A DNA stretch of 22,326 nt from Cerioporus squamosus (taxonomy: Eukaryota; Basidiomycota; Agaricomycetes; Polyporales; Polyporaceae): NCBI GenBank assembly GCA_022592435.1, contig JABYQS010000446.1, forward strand, positions 1-22,326, in the 5' to 3' direction. The notes beneath the pieces are model-generated. The model did not search any database. It had not been told where the DNA came from and saw nothing but the letters and a program-made list of their open reading frames with translations. Position numbers and translations under genes: made by a program. Of the stretch, positions 9,101-17,730 are shown piece by piece (within the stretch, counting starts at the first letter, position 1; every line of letters begins with the position of its first letter).

Positions 9101-11392
9101 CGCCAGCGACGGCCTTCGTGACCTCGGCGATCGACCGTACCTGGTTCGTCAAGTTCATGGCCATCAAGTTGACGTTGTCTGTCAAGCCCTGTTCGCCCGG
9201 TGCCGCGTCAATCGCATGGTTCCTCGATTCGTAAATCGGATAGGAAAACGCACCTTCCATACGCCTTGGACGTCCGGTACAGATGCCTGACCACCCATGA
9301 TACCCTCGGTTCCGACCTCCAAGGACACACGCGTGACCTCGCTGGCCAATGTGGACAACCGGGCCACCATCTGGTTGACAGTCGTCTTCAGGTCGAGCAT
9401 CTCACCCTGCACGTCGACGTTGACCGTTCGGCTCAAGTCACCGTTCGCGACAGCCTTCGTAACCTCGGAGATCGACCGCACTTGATCCGTCAAGTTCGTG
9501 GCCATTTTCTGCAGAACGTTGTTCGTTAGTCTCTCTGCTATGGCGATTACGGAGAATGAGTTCGCGAGGCATGACACGTACGTTGACATTCCTGGTCAAA
9601 TCCGCCCAAGTGCCCTGGACACCCTCGACGCGAGCCTGACCACCGAGTATACCCTGGGTACCGACTTCCAACGCGACACGCGTGACCTCGGATGCGAACG
9701 CGCTCAACTGGTCCACCATGGAGTTGACCGTGCGCTTCAACGTGAGCATCTCGCCCTCGACCTCGATGTCGATCTTCTGCGTCAAGTCACCGCGGGCGAC
9801 AGCGGTCGTGACCTTGGCGATGGAGCGCACTTGATCCGTCAAGCTCGAACACATTCGATTAACCTATCGTCCCCGACGTCAAGGATGGACGCCTAATCAG
9901 CCCAATTCAATATCGGCGATAGGGGGGAGACGACTTACGTTACGCGTCAACTCTAGCCATACTCCCTCGACGTCCGGTACGTGTGCCTGTCCACCCAACT
10001 GTCCTTTGGAACCGACCTCCATGGTTACTCTTGTGACTTCTGCCGCTAACGCTCTAAGCCGGACCACCATGCCATTGACCGTGTTCTTGAGTTCTAGTAT
10101 TTCGCCGCGAGCGTCGACTTCGATTTGCTTGGACAAATCGCCCAATGCGACAGCTTTGGTGACCTTTGCGATAGACCGTACCTGGTTCGTCAAGTTCGCC
10201 GCCAATTTGTTGACAACGCCCGTGAGCTCGCGCCATGTGCCTTCAACGTCCAGAACGAGTGCCTGACCGCCCAATTTGCTGCGTCGATTGTTCAGCCATA
10301 GAATCGCGTGCGTCACGTCGGACGTGAATTGCGCATGTAGGGAAGACTTACCCTTCCGTACCGACTTCCTGAGATACACGAGTGACTTCCTTCGCGAACT
10401 GGCCGAGTTTGTCTACCTGTTGCGGGGAGGGATCAGCGCCGGCGCTCCGTCAAGCGAGAGTCAATCAAACGCACCATAGCATTGATGACGTCCTTGAGCT
10501 GGATCATGACCACGCCCTGCACGGGCACCGTAATCTTCTGGGACAAGTCTCCACGAGCGACTGCGTTACAGACGCGCGCGACATCCTGAACCTGGGTCTT
10601 TAACAGTTTGAGCTCGTCGACCGCGCTCATGCCGGACTCGAACGCCGCCGCGGCAAGAGGGCCGGGCGGGACAACGAGGGGAGAAGAGATGTCGCCAGAA
10701 GTCATGTTCACAATCTTGGAGATGGTGGCCGTGTCCGTGATGATTCTGCCGCAACCGGGGCACGACACATGGTCGGCCTGGACCGAAGGAGGAGCTGAAG
10801 AGACGCTAGGGTTGTTCGTGATGCCCGCAGAGCGGCGGATCTTGTCCAGGGGGTTCACAACGCCGTCGAGGTTGATGGTCATACCGTTGGGGGTGCGTCC
10901 CGTGCCGTGACCGGTCGACACAGGGTGGGGGGTGGGCTCGCTGCTGCTATCATCGCTGATGCTGTCAGACATTTCGACGTCCTTCAGGGACTCGTCGAGC
11001 GTGCCCGGGATGCTCTCGACGGAGCTCGTGGGGGTAAAAAAGGGAGACACTGACGATGAGCGGTTGGCAAAAGTGCTGGAGTCCGCGAAGGTGGTGTCGC
11101 TGAGTGACGAACCGGAGGAGGACATAGGAGGGCTGTCGCCGACGCTCCGTCGCTTCTTGGACTCTGGGCCACAATTCTCTGCGGCACGGATGGAGTTCAA
11201 GGCCTCTTCCGCTGTCCACATGCGACGGGCCATTGCGCTGAGGGAGCGGTGGATGCTCTCGATCTGCCAATCGGTCGGGCCGTCATATTTGGGGATGGGC
11301 GTCGGGAGTGATGGACCGAGCTCGTAGACGGACAAGAGAGCGACGAGGTGGGTAAAAAAGGGATGTTGGGAATGTTGTGGAACGGACGCCAT
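6124..11392 (-). CDS. nik1: Group III hybrid histidine kinase (Nik1/Os-1 type), with frame breaks
   Basis: Cytosolic hybrid sensor kinase of the class that controls the HOG osmostress pathway and is the target pathway of phenylpyrrole and dicarboximide fungicides. Exons: 11392-10475, 10416-10352, 10278-9939, 9863-9582, 9508-9254, 9188-8877, 8818-about 8564, 8501-8239, 8175-8030, 7969-7585, 7523-7182, 7118-7059, (possible microexon 7037-7008 region), 6911-6615, 6523-6410, 6355-6302, 6245-6124; about 1,400 residues. Domain order: Ser/Pro-rich N terminus with a CPGCG motif; about seven HAMP repeats (LGGQA...VGTEG units); coiled linker; HisKA with H-box MSHEIRTPMNG; HATPase with N-box [11 protein letters not shown]1 DTGIGI, F-box [10 protein letters not shown] and G2 GGTGLGLS; a degenerate receiver-like linker; receiver with AEDNLVNQ, phospho-Asp in ILMDVSMP, ALTAHA and ITKPL. 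The ATG at 11392 was chosen over the upstream open frame because that frame has no earlier ATG. Single-base frame breaks lie at about 7960 and 6483, and two junctions (8567/8502 and 7058/6912) are out of phase when the best splice signals are used. All key motifs are intact, so assembly error is likelier than decay. Confidence 0.95.
8349..10580 (-). repeat. Tandem HAMP repeat region within the histidine kinase
   Basis: About six full repeats of roughly 90 residues, plus a seventh partial one, encode poly-HAMP units. Each unit has a Q-V-R-S-I-A-like start, GDL(S/T) near the middle, GE(I/M)L-LK-TVN, EVTRV--EVG, GGQA and a closing W--LT-NVN. Units correspond to coding exons: three introns (9938-9864, 9581-9509, 8876-8819) cut at or next to the same NVN/AAN position of successive units in phase 0, and a fourth (9253-9189) cuts a few residues earlier. 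That pattern suggests growth by exon duplication. Poly-HAMP chains are the sensory region of group III kinases. Confidence 0.85.
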
Positions 11393-12324
11393 CGTCGCTG
11401 GTGGCGGCGGCGACGACTGGCAAAGGGTCGGGGACGACGAGCGCGACGGCGGGGAGGGAAAGAGCGATGTCCAGGACCGGCTCAATTATCTTACATATTC
11501 TCAGCAGACCGTGAGATACTTGATTGACTTATACGCGCTCCACACTGACTTATCATCGGCGCTCGACAATAAGCAACCATAAGTCGAGTTGATTGCTCGC
11601 GCAGACATGTCTCAGACTTTGTCTACTCCTCCACGGCAGCTCAGACTGTATCATTTCGCACTGGCCCTGCGCATCTAGCTCTTTTGCTGACGGTGCCAAG
11701 GCAGAGCTCAAGGCCAGGTCAGCAGGAATTTGCGCGCGCCGAGGCTATCAGAGTTCGAGGGGACAGCTTACTTCCGCTCGACGCCCGTACACCTCTTCCG
11801 TATGTTTTCGAACATCGGCCGTGCTCGTCTCCGACGACGGTTAGAGCGCATACTCATTCGCATGCACTCGTCTAACCTCTGTATTAGATCACCTCACATA
11901 ATGTCGCCGCACCGTCGGCGCATGTCCTGTGGCGCAGCACGTCCCTCTTCGCCGGTGCCTCATTCCGTGAGCGTCCTCTTGCAAATCGGCGACTTGAGCA
12001 TCTCAATCTCTACCTATCCTGGGCTGACGGATTGTCTGTATGATCAAGTGAATCTGCTCCTCTGTGCTCGCTGTCAGGAAGGAAAGGCAATCGCTCTCAT
12101 CCTACAACGTCGGACTCCGGACACCGCAGTACTGCCGAGATGCAGTCGCAGCTGCCTGCAGGCCATGCCGAGGTGGATCGTGCATTGGTTTCGGCCTCCC
12201 ATCATCGCCAAAAATCGCAGCTCCATCGCTTGCCAAGCCGACCACATTTTCGACTGCAACGGAAACTCCACAAACCTGCTGCAAGTGCGGATGACTCTGA
12301 GTGCCGTGCGGGTGCCTCGTTGAC
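11393..12324. other. Gene-free stretch upstream of the histidine kinase
   Basis: The first hundred or so bases should carry the kinase promoter and 5' UTR. Beyond that, open frames on both strands show no domain, no conserved splice pattern and no ATG-led protein that I recognise. A short frame ending at 12294 is Cys-rich near its end (CCKCG), but nothing else supports it. Confidence 0.5.
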
Positions 12325-12430
12325 TGGGAAACGACCCCATGACGGTGCGCTATCCATCCCTTGTGCTTACTCACTTACATCTAGTCGTGAAGGCGTCATA
12401 CAAGTCTAGTCTCAGGCAACACACTTCTGG

Positions 12431-12489
12431 TCTCGTACCCATCCGTAGCCGGTGGCCCGGGTGCGAAACTACTACGGATGGGTACGAGA
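12431..12489. repeat. Perfect 18-bp inverted repeat with 23-nt loop
   Basis: The arm at 12431-12448 (TCTCGTACCCATCCGTAG) is the exact reverse complement of 12472-12489. The 23-base loop contains GGCCCGGG-like sequence. It lies in the part of the first tandem unit that has no counterpart in the second, so it may be an inserted foldback element. The perfect arms in otherwise divergent DNA suggest a recent origin or selection for the structure. Confidence 0.85.
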
Positions 12490-12495
12490 TCACAC

Positions 12496-12516
12496 AAGAC
12501 TAGCTTTGCTAGTCTT
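12496..12516. repeat. Small perfect hairpin (9-bp stem, 3-nt loop)
   Basis: AAGACTAGC at 12496-12504 pairs exactly with GCTAGTCTT at 12508-12516 around a TTT loop. It sits seven bases after the larger inverted repeat and belongs to the same insert of the first tandem unit. A related CAAGTCTAG appears at about 12400-12408 on the other side of the large hairpin. Confidence 0.6.
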
Positions 12517-13090
12517 TGCAATTATGTGGTCACAGTACATAGTTGCGAGTCGCTTGTGGTACTGTCAACGCACCGATATGAACGATTCGGAAACAAGCTC
12601 ATCAAGAAGCTTTTTTTTCGAGAATCCCCCTGTAGATATCTTAAAGCCTGTTCGGCGAACCGAAAGGCAGTGCTCGAGAATCAACCGCGCCGACACGCAT
12701 GTCGCATGCCACATGGACATCGCCATCGCGCAGAGGAGCGGACATCCTCTCGAGTCTCCAATGTCGACGGGGAACGACCCCATGACGGTCGGTGCGCTAT
12801 ACTTGCGCCATCCATCCTTGCACTGACTCGACTCTCACTTACAGAGCTTGTCGCCAAGGTGTCATACGCGACTGGGCAAGGGCTTGGTCAAAGTACTTGT
12901 GTTGTACAGTAGCTTCAGGTTCTCTCAACGCACCGGATTAACGACTCGGAAACAAGCTCATCAAGAAGCCGATTCTTCGAGAATCCCTCCTGCAAATACT
13001 TATTCTCAGGCCTGTTCGCACCGAAAGGCAGTCCCCGCGCAGAGGAGCCCACATCCTCGGACCTCGCCAACGTCGACGTCGACGGCGACC

Positions 13091-15505
13091 CTCACGGAAC
13101 ACAGGACCGTCCTCCGGATAGCGACGTCCTCCGTTGAACATTCCGTCTTCGCAAATCGCCGCCGAGCGGCCTTCTGCAGCGTCCAAACGCCGGTGAGGCT
13201 TAGCGGATGCCGTACAACACAGAGTCGCCCGTCAGGCACCACGTCAGATGGGCATGCTACGACCGCTCGCAGTGGCCTGCGGCGATCACTCAGTCCTAGG
13301 TAGTCAGAGCTTACTCCCGTTGTTGGATACGAACTGGCACTAGTGGTATGCGCATTCTCTCTCTCGCCTGCCCACTTCTCGCCCTGGTCCTAGTAAGTCG
13401 ATCAACTGTTTGACATGTGCTGTGGCTCAATGTTCCTGTAGGTGCTGAAGTATTGCCTTGAGGCATGCAAGTCAGTACTTCGCACTCCAACCCACACATC
13501 CCGGCTATCCTTGAGGCAATCACCGCCGCTCGGGCCCCACTGCAAGTTCGCTCGCTGGTGATAGCGAAGATCGCTCATGTACACCTCGCGGCATCTATGC
13601 ACTGCCCAAAACGTAACGCAACAAGAGTACAGAACTTACGTATGTCCGAGCACTGTCGCGTGCGCGATAGCCCAAGCTCGGATCGCGAAGGCCTCGGAGC
13701 GTGTTCATCACTCCGAGTCCGTCCCGCTACCAAGACGGAACAGTGTGAGTGATCGGACGGCATCCGGACATGTGGTGAACACATACCCAAGGACAATCGT
13801 CGCGGGCTATCCCGAGTCCTGGAGGCTGGGGCATACCTGCCGACTGCATCAACTGCTCTACGACCCGCCCGTAAGTCAACATCAGCAAGCAGTGAGCACC
13901 CACCTCCCGCTACACTCAAGTGCTAACTTCTCCAACGCACTGTCCGGGGTCTCCGCTGATCGGAACGTTGTCCGACATCCCGAGTCGAGCGCAGCTGGAG
14001 AACTGGCAACAGGTCAGCTGGCCTCCAGCGCAAGGAACCGCGAACACAGGAAGCCGCGCCTCGATGCAGATAAGTAGCCCCTCCCGTTTCAATCTGTGGG
14101 CGACAGCCTATCGCGAGAGTCCCCTGGAGCCTAGCAAGGGATGGTCGGCCACGCACGATGAGCGTTCGGAAGAGACGGCAAGTCCGTCAGCGGATGCGGC
14201 GGAGGGCGAGGATCAGCGGGGAGTGCTAGTGGCAGGCAGGTCGTCTCCGAGCCTTGAGCCGTGGAAGTGCGCTCCGCTGACACGCTGCGCTGAGCCGTAC
14301 TCGGCGACAACGAAGACCCGCATGTGCCCCGTGCCAGTGCACGCGCACCGGGGACACTGAGCCTCGAGCGCGCAGCTCGCTCGGGCTGGGAGATCGACTT
14401 GCTGCATGTAGTGCCGAGGTCCTGCATGCCGCAGACTGGGTGCCGAGCGTCCGCAGCCCGGAGTGGTCGAACAGGCCGCGAAGCTATAGGTTTTTCAAGG
14501 TTCCCAGACATGCGGCGGACTGATAGCCCGGTGACCAGGTACCGTGCTACGTTTGGCATGCAGCGAGCGTATTCGCTGGGCACGATCCGGACTCGTCTGC
14601 CCGCCTCTGCCTGCCTGCGACTGCGCGTGAGAGAGAAGAGAGTCGGGAGCACTCCGTGCGCCATACCAGTTCGTACAGCTCACCTGAGTCGACGGCGTGG
14701 CTCCCGGACAATTCAGATTGGTGCGACTCTGACGGTGTGGAGATGGATTCAGGCAAGCTGCAGACCATGTCGGTAGTGCTGCTGTGACATCGCCGCCTGG
14801 AAGATGCTCTGCCGATTGTATGTAGCTGCGATTTTGACTTCCCGAACTGGCGATGCAAATCACTTGCTGTCGTTGTAACTCTGCTGGGAAGCATGCTCGG
14901 CTTCAATAGAGTCAATCCAACATTCGTTCGAAATGACCTACGAGTGCGTCATCGTGCATGGCGCCATGGGGCCACCGTGCATCGAGGTGACGAGTTCGGC
15001 TGGGCAACTTGTACGATAGTTGAATGGATTTCAAGATGTCGAACCGAGTCCGAGCGCACGCGGAGACGCAAGCCTGCCAATTCAGCCGATCGGGCTGACA
15101 TTGCACGACATCGCTCTCGAGACCCCAAGAGTGTCTGCAATTGCGGTCATCTACAAGAAAGCGAGCGCGTACGAACTTAGACACGTTCTGTAGGTCGATG
15201 AGATGGCTGACGCGAGGTACTTCGGCAATCCTCCGCCCCCGACGATCCCGAAGAGTCCCGATGGTGGAGGTTTGCAGCCATCTCATCCGAGTCGACCTAC
15301 TGAACGCGACGTTCAAGTCTGGAGAGGAGAGTGTGCGAGAGTTGTGACCCGACGTAGATCAAGATGAACGCGCATACTTAGTGATACTTGACAGTGTTGC
15401 TAACCTTTTCAAAATTCGGACGGCGTGTACGGGATGCCCTCAAAGTTCCCTTCTCTACCCTCCACCCAATTGTAAAAGCTGCGGCCTAGAACGAACGCAT
15501 CGCGG
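13091..15505. other. Gene-poor stretch, no gene supported
   Basis: About 2.4 kb lie between the tandem repeats and the end of the second F-box gene. Open frames occur on both strands because of the GC content, but none shows a domain or a coherent multi-exon model. The best candidate is an ATG at 13348 followed by a hydrophobic MRILSLACPLLALVL and a canonical intron (13393-13441), giving a 54-residue product. That is too little to call as a gene. Undetected genes broken by sequence errors cannot be ruled out, given the frame breaks seen in the kinase and the PRM10-like gene. Confidence 0.45.
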
Positions 15506-17046
15506 TCAGCAGTCGTGACCTCTGGTAGTACCGTCATCATGCTGAGCGACCTCACCAATGATCAAGGTTCTAAACTCGACGGACAGGCTCCCACGTCGAT
15601 GTAGCCCCGGGAAGATACCCGCCACCTTGGAGCGAAGCGCGACGATGAAGGCACGTCGAACCTCCGCAGACTCGAAGACATCTTGAAGTTGGTTCACTCG
15701 AGCCTCGAACACCAACTCCACAATGCCACTGCCCCGGTCGCTGGCAGCCATAACGTGTTCGAGTTCCGGGCTGACATCCTTGAGAGCCTGAAGGAGGTGC
15801 TCCAAAACGCCCTCAGTCCCGAAGAGAGACGTATGGCTGGAACCAGCGTGGGTAACTGGCATAAGTGTGCTCGGCATAGAATAGGGCAACTCCAATCTCA
15901 ACCTTCTCCCGGTCCGTGGTTGTGCATGGGTCCCGGACGGCCATAAGGTTGCAATCAGGCGGGTGGTAGACTCGAGTAAGCCGGACAGTTCGTCTCGTGC
16001 CGCGTCCCTAGGAAGATGAAAGCTAAGCTTCAATGCAGAGAGATTGCGCAGAACGAGTGAGTCGCGGAATCGTGTAGAAGTGACTACGCATGACAGTGCA
16101 TTAGTAGATGATCATTGCTGCTGCACAGAGAGGAACGCACTGCCAGCGATGATTTGGTCGGCGACGAGTTGCGACTTCAAGTCGTGCACGCAGAGGTACT
16201 CGAGCGATGCACAGACGTACAAGTTCCGGACAAGGTGTGAGAAGGCGAGGCTGCTCCGCTCGGCCTGCTCTGGCTGCACTTATGGTCACACGAGATCGAA
16301 GAGATTATAGCCGGAGTACTCACGAACAGTGGGGATTCTGTGTACCACGCTAGATGTGTGAGCGGCGGGCAGCGGAGCCGGAAATGCTGGACGGTCGGGG
16401 GAATGTGAGTAGGTCCCCAGGTGACCCAGCAGACATACAGTATCCTCAGTGCTGGGGCCGCGGCGAGCATCCGTTGGAAGGCGCCGTAGCTTGAGATGAT
16501 GACGTAGCGCAGTTCGAGGGTGGTTAATGCCGGGAAGCCCGCTAGCATCGGGGGCCGTGCTGGGGATGATTCGATCACTGCATTCCAGATCGTGAGGGAC
16601 GCCAAGTAAGGTAGCTTCCTGGCTAAGATGAGCAGGACTGTTCCGGCGCGAATGAAAACCTTCGGCGGCTGCTCCTCGTCGTGGTCGTTGTTTTCCCAAT
16701 GGTCCTCCTGGTCTTCTTCCTTATCGTCGCCATTCTCCTTGCCTGCTTCTTCCACCTCGCCCTCATGCACCTCGCCCGTTTGCACCCCGCTGTTGGGCCT
16801 CTCTTGAACGAATAGACACCGGACCACGTTGGAGACTTCCGGGTCTCGCTCAATGAGCTCCACCAGCTGGTTCACCTTCGTCGGCCGAATGTTCCTCAAT
16901 CTCAACTCGTGGTAGAGACGACGTCTGCTCCGGGGAAGCCATGCACGGCAGGTCAGCGCGCAGCTCAGAAACGTCGCCGTGAGGCTATCGTCCAACAAGT
17001 CGATGACGAGCTCTTGAAGTTCGAGAGGGATTCTGGGCGTGGCCAT
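15506..17046 (-). CDS. F-box protein with acidic insert
   Basis: F-box protein, probably an SCF ubiquitin-ligase adaptor. Exons 17046-16324, 16273-16141 and 16083-15506 join cleanly in phase to give 477 residues. Intron 1 is 16323-16274 (GTGAGT...TGCAG). Intron 2 is 16140-16084 (GTGCGT...CGTAG) and has a strong branch site TACTAAT. Residues 1-50 form the F-box: IPLELQELVIDLLDD then LSCALTCRAWLPRSRRRLY. Residues about 85-125 are a run of Glu, Asp and His (EEAGKENGDDKEEDQEDHWE and on), likely disordered. Leucine-rich segments follow (FPALTTLELRYVIIS, APALRILYVCWV). Exon 2 encodes LVRNLYVCASLEYLCVHDLK and exon 3 opens with ITSTRFRDSLVLRNLSALKL. The long single open frame that covers exon 1 runs on past the donor into a wrong frame, so an automatic single-exon model would lose the last half. 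The substrate is unknown. The gene family is expanded in Agaricomycetes. Confidence 0.86.
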
Positions 17047-17380
17047 CGAGGTACAAGTCTGTATACTTGGATAGTCGCTGTGGTCACCCAGTTTCGCCTC
17101 CGAGTCGGTGCGGCGGTGCACTGTTGAGAGGAGAGACGAGAGAAGAAGAAGACGGGCTCGAGAGTCGAGATGGGTACATAAACATTGACTTGAAGTCAGA
17201 CAAATGGAAGTAAGTGATGTAAGTAAGTCAATAAGCAAAGCACTTAGCAAACATAAAGGTAGTAAGCAATCGTAATAGAGTCAGTGCATCAAGTAAGTAA
17301 TGAGCTTACTTATAATTACTCGTTGCTTATACTCTAACACTAGTCCCCAATTGCAACTCGTCATCCGAAAGAATGCCGAG
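17047..17380. other. Spacer rich in AAGTAAGT motifs
   Basis: This is the upstream region of the second F-box gene. From about 17205 to 17311 it is AT-rich and carries repeated AAGTAAGT-like words, including an AAGTAAG/CTTACTT inverted pair at 17291-17297 and 17305-17311. No gene is seen. The motif cluster may be promoter sequence or simple low-complexity DNA. Confidence 0.5.
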
Positions 17381-17730
17381 TCACTTCCTCAACCAGTCCT
17401 CAACAGATGGAAACGATCGCGCGGCAACGCCTTCAACTTGCACGGTGAAGACATGGTACACGGTGAGGAGGGGATCTGACTATATACGGAGACGACGTGG
17501 AAATGAGTAGTCGGACTAACTTTGACAGGATCCTTTCGGAGGATATCAATTTGAAAGAGACTGTCCAACTGCAGCTGGTGCGAATCATAGAAGTCAGACC
17601 ACGCCCACCTGCGGGCAGTCTGAATACGGGGTTTGGATGAAGTCCAGTGATCATTGATGATCGCAGGATGTCCAGTTGAGCAATAGCGTGCCAGGTTCAG
17701 ACGGTCCAGCGGTACTAGCTGTAGCGACAT
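17381..17730 (-). CDS. Possible small two-exon protein, unrecognised
   Basis: A tentative gene of about 103 residues. Exon 1 begins at an ATG at 17730 (MSLQLVPLDRLNLARYC) and runs through FYDSHQLQLDSLFQ and ILRKDPVK. A GTTAGT donor at about 17522 and a TATAG acceptor at about 17479 join in phase 0 to an exon reading TVYHVFTVQVEGVAARSF and ending VEDWLRK before TGA at 17383-17381. The amino-acid composition, in-phase splice and sensible C terminus favour a real gene. The short length and the lack of a recognised domain argue for caution. The N terminus may be incomplete, with further exons upstream. No function is proposed. Confidence 0.38.

Larger units (their letters stand above)
12331..13090. 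repeat. Degenerate tandem repeat, two units of two blocks
   Basis: Two block types alternate. Block B, starting ACGACCCCATGACGGT and ending GTCATAC, is at 12331-12401 and 12774-12867. Block A, with TCAACGCACCG, CGGAAACAAGCTCATCAAG, TTCGAGAATCCC, CCGAAAGGCAGT and CGCAGAGGAGC, is at 12559-12772 and 12920-13089. The order is B1-A1-B2-A2, so this is a tandem duplication of roughly 0.4 kb. Copy A2 lacks about 55-70 bases present in A1, and the B1-A1 gap is about 110 bases longer than the B2-A2 gap because it contains a hairpin-forming insert. No coding capacity is evident. It could be decayed mobile-element or satellite DNA. Confidence 0.75.

Noticed and set aside
11393..11485. Possible upstream N-terminal extension of the histidine kinase
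   Set aside because: The open frame continues to 11485, but the first codon there is TTG and no ATG lies upstream of 11392. The ATG at 11392 has a purine at -3, so it is taken as the start.
12064..12294. Cys-rich frame ending in CCKCG
   Set aside because: It starts without an ATG-led signal peptide, has irregular Cys spacing and no introns, and sits among repeats. Chance is the better explanation.
13740..14060. Weak similarity to the W..G..C..C segment of basidiomycete secreted or membrane proteins (GWGIPADCINCS)
   Set aside because: The match is confined to one short frame interrupted by a stop upstream, and no adjacent family motif could be found in any frame.
14131..14664. Minus-strand open frame of about 177 codons
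   Set aside because: The composition is dominated by Arg, Ser and Pro, with no motif and no consistent splice sites. Another frame over the same bases is equally open.
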